From Nostoc sp. S4 (GTDB lineage Bacteria > Cyanobacteriota > Cyanobacteriia > Cyanobacteriales > Nostocaceae): 64,000 nucleotides of DNA. Positions 26,927-34,363 of this stretch are shown piece after piece. The stretch is from NCBI GenBank assembly GCA_029379225.1, contig JAQYWR010000004.1:124001-188000 (forward strand), in the 5' to 3' direction. The notes beneath the pieces were generated by a model. The model saw nothing but the letters and a program-made list of their open reading frames with translations, did not search any database and was not told the origin of the DNA. The position numbers were made by a program, and so were the translations under genes. Numbering within the stretch: position 1 is the first letter of the stretch; every line of letters starts with the position of its first letter.

Positions 26927-27310
26927 GGGACGCAGAGAATTATCAACTCAACTTTGGTTGACTTGCCAGACTACTATTTGTCTGGCAACCTAAAATTCAC
27001 TGGTTGAGGCTGACACGAACATTCACAAGTCGCCGGCTTTCGATGAACAGAACTTCTCCTTCAGAGATGCTGTGCGAAGGGGGGATGCAAAGAATTATCA
27101 ACTCAGCTTTAATTAAGTTGCCAGATGAGTAGTAGTCTGGCAACTTGAATTTAATTAGTTGAGGCTAACACGAACAGAAGCTGATCAGCGTCGGCTTTTG
27201 ATGAAGAAAACTTTTCCTTCAAAGACGCTGTTGCTAGCTTGATTCTTTATAGAATATATGGGGGACGCAGAGAATTATCAACTCAGCTTTGGTTGACTTG
27301 CCAGACCACT
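26927..27310. repeat. Three direct repeats, two carrying a TTGCCAGAC hairpin
   Basis: Copies begin near 26927, 27082 and 27261 with the shared block GCA(G/A)AGAATTATCAACTCA. Copies 1 and 2 continue to a hairpin (TTGCCAGAC...GTCTGGCAA at 26963-26988; AGTTGCCAGA...TCTGGCAACT at 27116-27145) and on through GTTGAGGCT(G/A)ACACGAAC and a CGGCTTT(C/T)GATGAA block. Copy 3 stops within the first hairpin arm. No open frame is shared, so RNA or repeat function is more likely than coding. Confidence 0.75.
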
Positions 27311-27487
27311 AGTTTCAAGTACAAGCCAGTTGATAGCAAGCAATCACAATTATAAATAAAGTAAGGATAATCCTCATATTTCATAAAGCAATAGGATTAA
27401 GGATAATAGGCGTGCAGTTGGTCTGTGAGAGTACATCTCAAAAGAAAATCTAATCTCCATATTGTAAGTATGGAATGATGAACTCTA

Positions 27488-27857
27488 AAGGACTGACAAA
27501 TAACAAAATATTCCACTGTTCGCACTCAAAGCTCAACAGTCATCAATCACTGACTTTAAACGGTAAAACAATTCATCTATATCAAAAAATGAAGACCTGG
27601 TGATGTCTGTTGATATTGCCAGATTTTTAGTCACATGGGGTGTTGGGAATCGGATGTCTGAAAACAAATTTTCATGCTGCGTTGTAGATGCAGTTGGGGA
27701 TTTCCAATAAAAAAATAATCAATCACTTTTAAGGCAGGAGGGCAGGGAGCAGGAAGAGAAGTTGGAGCGGAGGCTTCCTTTGCTCCAAACTTCGGGGGAA
27801 AAAAGAAGAATATCATTTAAATAAATTGATTAATTTATTTTCTGGAAGTCCCTTAGA
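27488..27857. mobile_element. Degenerate GGGACT-family element, possibly with nested insert
   Basis: The left end AAGGACTGACAAATAACAAAATATTCCACTG matches copy 1 at 25939; an end in the opposite sense, TTTATTTTCTGGAAGTCCCT, lies at 27838-27857. The 370 bp between include a GGCAGGAGGGCAGGGAGCAGG stretch like the other MITE family. Whether both ends belong together is uncertain. Confidence 0.45.
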
Positions 27858-27860
27858 GAG

Positions 27861-28193
27861 ATGGTAATAATTAAAGTCAAAAAAAAAGTAAAATTACTAT
27901 ATATATTAGTAATTAGTATTACATTAACATTTGTTAGTAGTATTTGGGGATCGGGGGTAATAGCATTACCGCCACCAGAGGATACACCAGAAGAGATATT
28001 ACGGACACAGATTATCATAGAAGCGCGATCGCCTGTTGATGGCAGATTCCTGACTGCTGCCGAATATGCCCAGTTAGAAGCACAGCTGCAACAGACACCA
28101 CCGCCAAAACTAGACCCCAAAATTCGCGACCAAATTTTCTTGCTTCGCCTCCGGAAAACCTTACTTCAGTTTTTCCCATTTTTAAATTTTTAA
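27861..28193 (+). CDS. Small exported hypothetical protein
   Basis: 110 residues. An N-terminal basic patch and hydrophobic helix (LLYILVISITLTFVSSIWGSGVIA) look like a signal peptide or anchor. The mature part, PPPEDTPEEILRTQIIIEARSPVDGRFLTAAEYAQLEAQLQQ, has a DGRFLTAAEYAQLEA block that I recall as recurring in small cyanobacterial secreted proteins of unknown function. The GATCGC octamer-like site lies within. I cannot name a function. Confidence 0.7.
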   Translation: MVIIKVKKKVKLLYILVISITLTFVSSIWGSGVIALPPPEDTPEEILRTQIIIEARSPVDGRFLTAAEYAQLEAQLQQTPPPKLDPKIRDQIFLLRLRKTLLQFFPFLNF

Positions 28194-28566
28194 CGAAGTT
28201 GTCATTATGTCGTTTGGTATTTCTATCCCTACCTCAAGAGCCTCGCTGCTCTCCCACTCTTCTACTCCCTCATCTTCCTCATCCCCCTCATCCTCTTCAT
28301 TACCTACATTCTGCCAGTAGCCTAATACCCTAAAAAACAGATATAGCCATACACCTACACCCTTTGGGACATAATGACAAGCGTCAATGCTAGCAACACT
28401 AATAGTTTTACCTCCAGCAAGAACAGCATAGCTGGCTTCTATCTCGTGCTATAAGTCATTCTGAGGTAGGATAACGATGGCGACAAATTTGCAAATAAAT
28501 GTAAAGAATATATATAGATAAATAAAGTACGTTTAGTCAATCACGTTATTACACGTAGGTAGCTTC
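28194..28566. other. Intergenic region with a long inverted repeat
   Basis: GTTGTCATTATGTC at about 28199-28212 and GACATAATGACAAG near 28368-28382 form the ends of a roughly 185-bp inverted-repeat element holding pyrimidine-rich sequence. Just right of it, 28385-28440 resembles the TAGCAGG MITE family in reverse. The remainder leads into glgB. Confidence 0.5.
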
Positions 28567-30861
28567 ATGTCCATGACCACGATCGCTTCTGAACAAGTTA
28601 ATCGTATCGTTTGGAATCAACATCACGATCCCTTTGAAATACTAGGTTCTCATCCCATAGAACAAGATGGCAAAACTGCTTGGGCTGTGCGAGCCTACCT
28701 GCCAAATGCCAGCGCGGCCTGGGTAATTCTTCCAGAACAACGCAAAGAATACCCAATGCAAACAGTGCATCATCCCCACTTTTTTGAATGCACGATTGAA
28801 ATTGCAGAACTGGCAAACTACCAGTTACGGATTCAAGAAGGCGAACACGAGCGTGTCATTTATGACCCTTACGCTTTCCGTTCTCCCCGGTTGACAGACT
28901 TTGACTTGCATTTGTTTAGTGAAGGCAATCATCACCGGATTTACGAAAAACTGGGAGCGCACCCTACGGAAATCGGTGGTGTTAAAGGCGTTTATTTTGC
29001 TGTTTGGGCACCAAACGCCCGGAATGTTTCAGTCTTGGGAGATTTTAACCTCTGGGATGGGCGCAAACACCAGATGCGTAAAGGTTCTACCGGAGTTTGG
29101 GAATTGTTCGTTCCCGAAATCGGTGTGGGCGAGCATTACAAATATGAAATTAAAAATTTTGAAGGGCACATTTACGAAAAATCCGATCCCTATGGTTTCC
29201 AGCAGGAACCCCGTCCAAAAACTGCATCCATTGTTACAGACTTAGATGCTTACAGTTGGGATGACGAAGAATGGATGGAAAAACGGCGTCAGACTGACCC
29301 CCTGACGGGGCCTGTTTCTGTCTATGAAGTGCATTTAGGCTCTTGGTTACACGCTTCTAGTGCAGAACCACCTAAACTGCCCAACGGTGAAACCGAGCCT
29401 GTAGTTATTGTTTCGGGACTCAAACCTGGCGCACGCTTCCTAACTTACCGGGAACTAGCAGACCGACTCATTCCCTACGTTAAAGAACTCGGATACACCC
29501 ACCTAGAATTGCTACCCATTGCCGAGCATCCCTTTGATGGTTCTTGGGGTTATCAAGTAACTGGGTACTATGCCCCCACCTCCCGTTTTGGCACTCCTGA
29601 AGATTTGATGTATTTTGTTGACAAATGTCACCAAAATAATATAGGGGTAATTATGGATTGGGTTCCTGGTCACTTCCCCAAAGATGGACATGGTTTAGCA
29701 TTCTTTGATGGTAGCCACTTATACGAACACGCTGACCCTCGCAAGGGCGAACACAAAGAATGGGGTACTTTAGTATTCAACTACAGTCGCCATGAAGTTA
29801 GTAATTTCCTCGCAGCAAATGCCCTCTTCTGGTTTGACAAGTACCACATTGATGGTGTTCGTGTCGATGCTGTGGCTTCGATGCTCTACAATGACTATTG
29901 CCGCGAACCAGGAGAATGGCTGCCCAACCAGTACGGTGGCAGAGAAAACCTGGAAGCAGCAGATTTTCTGCGTAAAGTAAATCACACCCTATTTAGCTAT
30001 TTTCCTGGAGTTCTCTCAATTGCTGAAGAATCCACTTCTTGGCCGATGGTATCTTGGCCTACTTATACAGGCGGATTGGGCTTTAACTTAAAGTGGAATA
30101 TGGGCTGGATGCACGATATGCTGGACTACTTCAGCATGGACCCGTGGTTTCGCCAATTCCACCAAAACAATGTCACCTTTAGTATGTGGTATAACCACAG
30201 TGAAAATTTTATGCTGGCTTTGTCCCACGATGAAGTGGTGCATGGCAAGAGTAATATCATCGGCAAAATGCCAGGGGATAGATGGCAGAAGTTTGCTAAT
30301 GTGCGTTGTTTGTTTACCTATATGTTCGCTCACCCAGGTAAAAAAACCATGTTTATGAGCATGGAGTTTGGGCAGTGGAGTGAGTGGAATGATTGGGCAG
30401 ACTTGGAGTGGCATTTATTACAGCATGAAGCTCATCAACAGTTAAAAACATTTTTCCAAGATTTGAACCATCTCTACCGCAGCGAACCAGCTTTGTACAG
30501 CCAGGATTTTACTGAACAGGGATTTGAGTGGATTGATTGTAGCGATAACCGCCATAGTGTGGTTTTCTTTATGCGCCGTGACAAGGATTCTGAGGATTTT
30601 GTGATTGTGGTTTGTAATTTCACGCCGCAACCGCATTCTCACTACCGTATCGGTGTCCCAGAAAAGGGATTTTATACCGAATTGTTCAATAGTGATGCTC
30701 GTAAGTATGGCGGCAGTAATATGGGCAACTTAGGCGGTAAGTGGACAGATGATTGGTCATTACACAGTCGTCCTTATTCCTTGGATTTGTGTTTACCACC
30801 TTTGGGTGTGTTGATTCTGAAGTTGGATAAGGAAAAGACTGCTGAAGCATTAAAAGGTTAA
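28567..30861 (+). CDS. glgB: 1,4-alpha-glucan (glycogen) branching enzyme GlgB
   Basis: 764 residues, close to the usual length of long GlgB proteins. It cuts alpha-1,4 chains and re-attaches them by alpha-1,6 bonds during glycogen synthesis. Two N-terminal CBM48-like beta modules (first with HHDPFEILGSHP, second with VYFAVWAPNARNVSVLGDFN) precede the GH13 barrel. The catalytic nucleophile is Asp434 in GVRVDAVASML and the acid/base is Glu487 in SIAEES; the third acidic residue lies in LSHDEVVHGK. The C-terminal domain follows. The start ATG is followed closely by a second Met; either is possible. Confidence 0.97.
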   Translation: MSMTTIASEQVNRIVWNQHHDPFEILGSHPIEQDGKTAWAVRAYLPNASAAWVILPEQRKEYPMQTVHHPHFFECTIEIAELANYQLRIQEGEHERVIYDPYAFRSPRLTDFDLHLFSEGNHHRIYEKLGAHPTEIGGVKGVYFAVWAPNARNVSVLGDFNLWDGRKHQMRKGSTGVWELFVPEIGVGEHYKYEIKNFEGHIYEKSDPYGFQQEPRPKTASIVTDLDAYSWDDEEWMEKRRQTDPLTGPVSVYEVHLGSWLHASSAEPPKLPNGETEPVVIVSGLKPGARFLTYRELADRLIPYVKELGYTHLELLPIAEHPFDGSWGYQVTGYYAPTSRFGTPEDLMYFVDKCHQNNIGVIMDWVPGHFPKDGHGLAFFDGSHLYEHADPRKGEHKEWGTLVFNYSRHEVSNFLAANALFWFDKYHIDGVRVDAVASMLYNDYCREPGEWLPNQYGGRENLEAADFLRKVNHTLFSYFPGVLSIAEESTSWPMVSWPTYTGGLGFNLKWNMGWMHDMLDYFSMDPWFRQFHQNNVTFSMWYNHSENFMLALSHDEVVHGKSNIIGKMPGDRWQKFANVRCLFTYMFAHPGKKTMFMSMEFGQWSEWNDWADLEWHLLQHEAHQQLKTFFQDLNHLYRSEPALYSQDFTEQGFEWIDCSDNRHSVVFFMRRDKDSEDFVIVVCNFTPQPHSHYRIGVPEKGFYTELFNSDARKYGGSNMGNLGGKWTDDWSLHSRPYSLDLCLPPLGVLILKLDKEKTAEALKG

Positions 30862-30869
30862 TTGAGAAA

Positions 30870-30896
30870 GTAGGGTGGGCAAGATGCTCACCCTAC
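30870..30896. terminator. GTAGGGTG / CACCCTAC hairpin after glgB
   Basis: An 8-bp perfect inverted repeat 9 bp after the glgB stop, of a type widely dispersed in Nostoc genomes. No T-run follows, so a role in termination is uncertain. Confidence 0.5.
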
Positions 30897-31115
30897 AATG
30901 TTCGGTGATTTTCTCAACTGTATCAAGGGGTTTTCTGAGCTTCTTAATTACGAATTACCAATTACTATGCCCTACAGTCAATTCACCATCGATAAAGTGA
31001 AACAAGATTTTCACTTAACTACTGTAGAGGGAGTTTGCTTTTTTCCAGACTCAATTGAACCAGTTACTTCAAGTCCCAGACTGCAAACCATTTTAGAGAA
31101 TTTACCGTGGGCGAT

Positions 31116-31138
31116 TCTCTAAAGAGACGCTTCGCGAT
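31116..31138. repeat. 23-bp insertion with GCGAT duplication at a HIP1-like site
   Basis: The sequence GGGCGAT is followed by TCTCTAAAGAGACGCTTC and then GCGATCGC. Deleting 23 bp joins GGGCGATCGC and restores the protein frame. GCGAT is present on both sides, consistent with a 5-bp target duplication. Confidence 0.7.
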
Positions 31139-31367
31139 CGCAGTTGATACTGAAAAAGCACGTTCAGAGGTAATTATCAATCCTGTACTTTTAAAAGTGC
31201 GGCGTATCCTCAATTCCTCAATTAGCGTATTTTCTGGGGAAGAGTTTAACGTTGATGCAAGTATTGGACTCAATGGTGTATGTGACTTCCTGCTTTGTCG
31301 TTCGCCAGAACAATTAACGGTGGAAGCACCTGTAATTGTGATTGTTAAAGCGAAAAAGGCAGATTTA

Positions 31368-31461
31368 TAGCAGGAGGCAGGAGGCAGAAGGCAGGAGGTA
31401 AAATATTACTATTCCTAACATCCAGGCTTTCAAGATGTCCTAACCTTTAATTCGCTTGCTA
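31368..31461. mobile_element. MITE-like element, TAGCAGG family, copy B, inside a pseudogene
   Basis: 94 bp, inverted ends TAGCA / TGCTA, flanked by TA duplications (31366-31367 and 31462-31463). Excision together with one TA rejoins GATTTAAAATCAGG and the protein frame, which proves that it is an insertion. Similar to 21659-21754. Confidence 0.82.
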
Positions 31462-31702
31462 TAAAATCAGGACTTGGACAGTGCATTGCCGAAATGGTAG
31501 CTGCACAGCGATTTAATGAAGCTAAAAAACAATCTTTTACAGCAGTTTACGGTACTGTGACTAGTGGAACGCAATGGCGATTTCTCAAGTTGGAGGGACA
31601 AACGGTAACAATTGATTTAATGGATTATTCTCTTCCTCCTGTGGAGTTAATTCTGAGCTTTCTGGTATGGATGGTGAAAGCAGGTTAACTCGGAGTTGAG
31701 AA

Positions 31703-32020
31703 TTATTCCTGTTCTAAAATTCTTTCGATATCTTGTCTTGCATAGAGAACCCGCACAATTTCAATGTTTTCATCTCGCTCGAAGTAAAAAATTAGATACT
31801 TTTTAAATCCTTTAACAGCCCATTTACGCAAACCTTGTAAACGAATATTATCCTGGTGATATTGACTGCCGATACCAGGCATTCTTGCTAATTGTGCAAA
31901 GGTTTCTCTGATAAAATCAAAAAATAAAAGTGCAGTGTCAGGGTTTTGTTGAAAAATGTAAGCAAAATGCTCATCAATATCCAAACTTGCTTTAGGCGTG
32001 ATAACTATCCCCTTTGTCAT
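31703..32020 (-). CDS. ParE/RelE-type toxin
   Basis: 105 residues. ITPKASLDIDEHFAYIFQQNPDTALLFFDFIRETFAQLARMPGIG and a C-terminal LIFYFERDENIEIVRVLYARQDIERIL are typical of ParE toxins, which poison DNA gyrase, although related RelE proteins cut mRNA instead; which of the two applies cannot be told. It overlaps the antitoxin gene by one base (TAATG), which is a standard coupled arrangement. It looks intact. Confidence 0.88.
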   Translation of the reverse strand: MTKGIVITPKASLDIDEHFAYIFQQNPDTALLFFDFIRETFAQLARMPGIGSQYHQDNIRLQGLRKWAVKGFKKYLIFYFERDENIEIVRVLYARQDIERILEQE

Positions 32021-32277
32021 TACTCGCCTTGACGTAATTTGTTCATGAGGTATGTGCGTTTTTTATCCCACCATTCATTATTGACTTCAATTACTTCTCC
32101 ACTATCAATTCCTTCAATTAAAAGTTCTTCTACATGTTCTTGAGCTTTGCGTTTTTGCTCTTGACTAATTAATTCTTGTAGGTATTCGCTAACTGAGTTA
32201 TAACCACCTTTGGCAACTTGCTCGTCAACAAAGACTTTCATCGACTCAGACAAAGAAATATTAATACTAGTCATCAC
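32020..32277 (-). CDS. ParD-type (CC2985 family) antitoxin
   Basis: 85 residues. The N-terminal ribbon-helix-helix (TSINISLSESMKVFVDEQVAKGGYNSVSEYLQELI) matches ParD antitoxins; the acidic C-terminal half wraps the toxin. First gene of the pair with the ParE toxin, and presumably the autorepressor of the operon. The gene starts just below a 21-bp tandem repeat array. Confidence 0.88.
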   Translation of the reverse strand: MMTSINISLSESMKVFVDEQVAKGGYNSVSEYLQELISQEQKRKAQEHVEELLIEGIDSGEVIEVNNEWWDKKRTYLMNKLRQGE

Positions 32278-32317
32278 TTTGATAGTTCGTGTGAACTGTT
32301 TTTTCTATTTTATATTC

Positions 32318-32545
32318 TGTCTTCATGTTTGGCTGTTTCGCGCACTCTGTAGCAGTTTCTGCCTTGGCTGTAGCAGCTTCTGTCTTCACGTTTGAGTGTT
32401 TCGCGCAGTCTGTAGCAACTTCCGCCTTCACGTTTGAGTGTTTCGCGCAGTCTGTAGCAACTTCCGCCTTGGCTGTAGCAACTTCTGCCTTCACGTTTGA
32501 GTGTTTCGCGCACCGTGTAGCAACTTTCGTCTTTAAGTTTTTATA
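32318..32545. repeat. 21-bp-based tandem repeat array, open on both strands
   Basis: Alternating 21-bp modules GTCTGTAGCAACTTCCGCCTT and CACGTTTGAGTGTTTCGCGCA, about ten modules in all. Both strands stay open (KAEVATDCAKHSNV on the minus strand). It has the same 21-bp period as 7601-7872 and lies upstream of the ParDE operon. Confidence 0.8.
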
Positions 32546-32666
32546 AATAGCTGAAAATTACTTAAATTCTAGGTTTTTTGATAAAAATCAATAATTTCAC
32601 GTATGACAATTTTTTAAACAATTGTCCAGTATAGAGTTATGTAAATTTTAAAAATTAGTAATAATT

Positions 32667-33059
32667 ATGGCAAGACCAAAACGCAATTCACGTATTCTTG
32701 GCAAAGCTGAAACACGTTTAGCAAGCATTAAATCTATCAATTCAAGTCTAGATGTTGGACAGGGATTGTCAGTCAATGATTATATAGTAAAAATCGAAAA
32801 GCTGCGACAATCTCTAGAAGCATATAATACCACCCTCTCCACTATTGATATCTTGCTAACCCAGATAGTGGAAAATGAAGAAGATTTGGCAGACTATTCT
32901 GAGAAATTTTTGCGCGGTATCTCTTATAAATTTGGTAACAATAGCTATGAGTATCAGATGGCTGGAGGTACTCGTAAAAGCGATCGCAAGCGTATTGTGC
33001 GTCAAAATGTGGTTTCTGCTGTCGGTGAACCTGCCCCTAGTGGTTTGCAAATCAAATAA
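32667..33059 (+). CDS. Conserved-looking hypothetical protein, helical
   Basis: 130 residues, basic at both ends. Begins MARPKRNSRILGKAETRLASI; the middle (VNDYIVKIEKLRQSLEAYNTTLSTIDILLTQIVENEEDLADYSEKFL) is a helical or coiled-coil segment, followed by GISYKFGNNSYEYQMAGGTRKSDRKR. Protein-like codon usage, an ATG and a clear boundary make it real. I do not recognise the family. Confidence 0.65.
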   Translation: MARPKRNSRILGKAETRLASIKSINSSLDVGQGLSVNDYIVKIEKLRQSLEAYNTTLSTIDILLTQIVENEEDLADYSEKFLRGISYKFGNNSYEYQMAGGTRKSDRKRIVRQNVVSAVGEPAPSGLQIK

Positions 33060-33105
33060 GATATCAGGATATTGCTGTTTTCAATGATTAGACATCTGCT
33101 GAAAA

Positions 33106-33130
33106 AGAGACGTTGCAATGCAACGTCTCT
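33106..33130. repeat. Dispersed palindrome GAGACGTTGCA
   Basis: Near-perfect palindrome with 11-bp arms around one base. The same palindrome lies at 40101-40123 with a different central base. Confidence 0.8.
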
Positions 33131-33139
33131 ACATCTAGG

Positions 33140-33430
33140 TTATTGCATGAGAATTTGACGGATTAAAATGCTCATCACTTCATCTGGGTTCTCGGTGGGT
33201 ACTAGCAGACTCCAGTCTCCAACGTTGGCGTAGCCAATTACTTGTAAATAGTGGATGGTGCTGGTAACGGCTTTGGCAGAACCAATCAATGTATGTTTAA
33301 TCGGTTCTCGCTGGGGTAATGGCTGTCTAGTTGGTTGATGGCTGACGGGTGTATCTAAATTTTCCCCAGACAAAAACTGTTCTAACTTGGACTGGGCAGA
33401 TTCTGGTAATTGTGACATGATGATATTCAT
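33140..33430 (-). CDS. Small conserved-looking hypothetical protein
   Basis: 96 residues (92 from Met5). The first half is Gln/Pro/Glu-rich (SKLEQFLSGENLDTPVSHQPTRQPLPQ); the second half is globular (KHTLIGSAKAVTSTIHYLQVIGYANVGDWSLLVPTENPDEVMSILIRQIL). It resembles small proteins encoded widely in filamentous cyanobacteria, of unknown function. The palindrome at 33106 sits just after its stop. Confidence 0.7.
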   Translation of the reverse strand: MNIIMSQLPESAQSKLEQFLSGENLDTPVSHQPTRQPLPQREPIKHTLIGSAKAVTSTIHYLQVIGYANVGDWSLLVPTENPDEVMSILIRQILMQ

Positions 33431-33688
33431 ACTCCGATATTGGGGTTTTTATAAAGGCGATCGCACACTTCTTTCCGGGATGAGGCGAGCGCCTTTATCG
33501 ATTTTGGGGTTTAGATTGAGGCGATCGCTGTCTTCTTTGCGAGATTTGGCAATCGCCTCGACCATACTTTAACATTAAAGTATAATTTTATACATGTCAA
33601 GCGTATTTTGCCAAATATCGCACTTTAAAGCATTTCTGGTGATGTTAGCAAACTTTCTCGCACATCAACTCCCCTTTCACCAGAGCAA

Positions 33689-34363
33689 TTGCAACAATTA
33701 GCAAAGACAATCACTGTCAAAATATCTGCAAAAGAGTTACTAGGTTCAGGAAGTCTACTGCAAAGAAAAGGACAAATTTATATAGTAATCACTAATGCTC
33801 ACGTCCTGAGAGCAGCTAAACCTCCTTATGAAATTCAAACACCAGATGGGCATGTATATCAAGCTTCTGTGTTACAGGTTGCGGAATTTCAAGAGGCAGA
33901 TTTGGCTGTGTTGCAGTTTCGTAGTCCTGATGTAGCTTATACAGTTGCTAATATCAAAGATGCATCTAGCTTGCAAGTTGGGGATGAGGTTTTTGTGGGT
34001 GGATTTATATCTCATTTGACTAATCAAAAGCTGTCTACCCAAGCAGCAAAAATCCTCAATCATCAGTTTTTATTTACCTCTGGTAAAGTCACTTTATTGC
34101 TAGACAAAGCTTTAGAGCAAGGCTACCAAATTGGGTATACAAATGATGTTCGTAAAGGGATGAGTGGCGCACCATTATTAAATGTATATGGTGAGGTTGT
34201 GGGTATAAATAGCTTACATAAAGACCCACTTTGGGATACTCCAGAAGTTTATCAGGATGGTTCACAACCGGATAAGTCATTACAAGAATTAATTAGACGC
34301 TCTAGTATGGCTGTACCTCTTAAAAAAGAAGTATTACAAAATCATTGGGAGAATAAATTATGA
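33689..34363 (+). CDS. Trypsin-like serine protease, apparently missing its N-terminal export signal
   Basis: 224 residues from a TTG start. The catalytic triad is His38 (IVITNAHV), Asp71 (EADLAVLQF) and Ser159 (KGMSGAP). The frame stays open upstream to a TAA at 33626, with text that reads TSTPLSPEQLQQLAK and no good start codon, so the normal N-terminus (usually a signal peptide) seems lost. The gene ends with an ATGA overlap with the next gene, a trypsin-WD40 fusion, so the two are co-translated. The tail is unlike the fused gene and ends at SSMAVPLKKEVLQNHW. It may be an intact intracellular protein or a decaying duplicate. Confidence 0.75.
   Translation: MQQLAKTITVKISAKELLGSGSLLQRKGQIYIVITNAHVLRAAKPPYEIQTPDGHVYQASVLQVAEFQEADLAVLQFRSPDVAYTVANIKDASSLQVGDEVFVGGFISHLTNQKLSTQAAKILNHQFLFTSGKVTLLLDKALEQGYQIGYTNDVRKGMSGAPLLNVYGEVVGINSLHKDPLWDTPEVYQDGSQPDKSLQELIRRSSMAVPLKKEVLQNHWENKL

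Larger units (their letters stand above)
30967..31688 (+). pseudogene. Broken cyanobacterial conserved gene (nuclease-like fold suspected), split by two small insertions
   Basis: Three open pieces on the plus strand read as one protein: MPYSQFTIDKVKQDFHLTTVEGV.. (30967-31119), then AVDTEKARSEVIINPVLLKVRRILN.. (to 31367), then KSGLGQCIAEMVAAQRFNEAKKQ.. to 31688. A 23-bp insertion at 31116-31138 shifts the frame and creates a stop; a 94-bp MITE at 31368-31461 brings another stop. Removing each restores PWAIAVDT and ADLKSGLGQ. The middle part (VEAPVIVIVKAKKADL..SGLGQC) resembles the VEVK...GLGQ core of restriction-endonuclease-like proteins, so a PD-(D/E)XK relation is suspected. The gene is clearly inactive in its present form. 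Confidence 0.8.
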
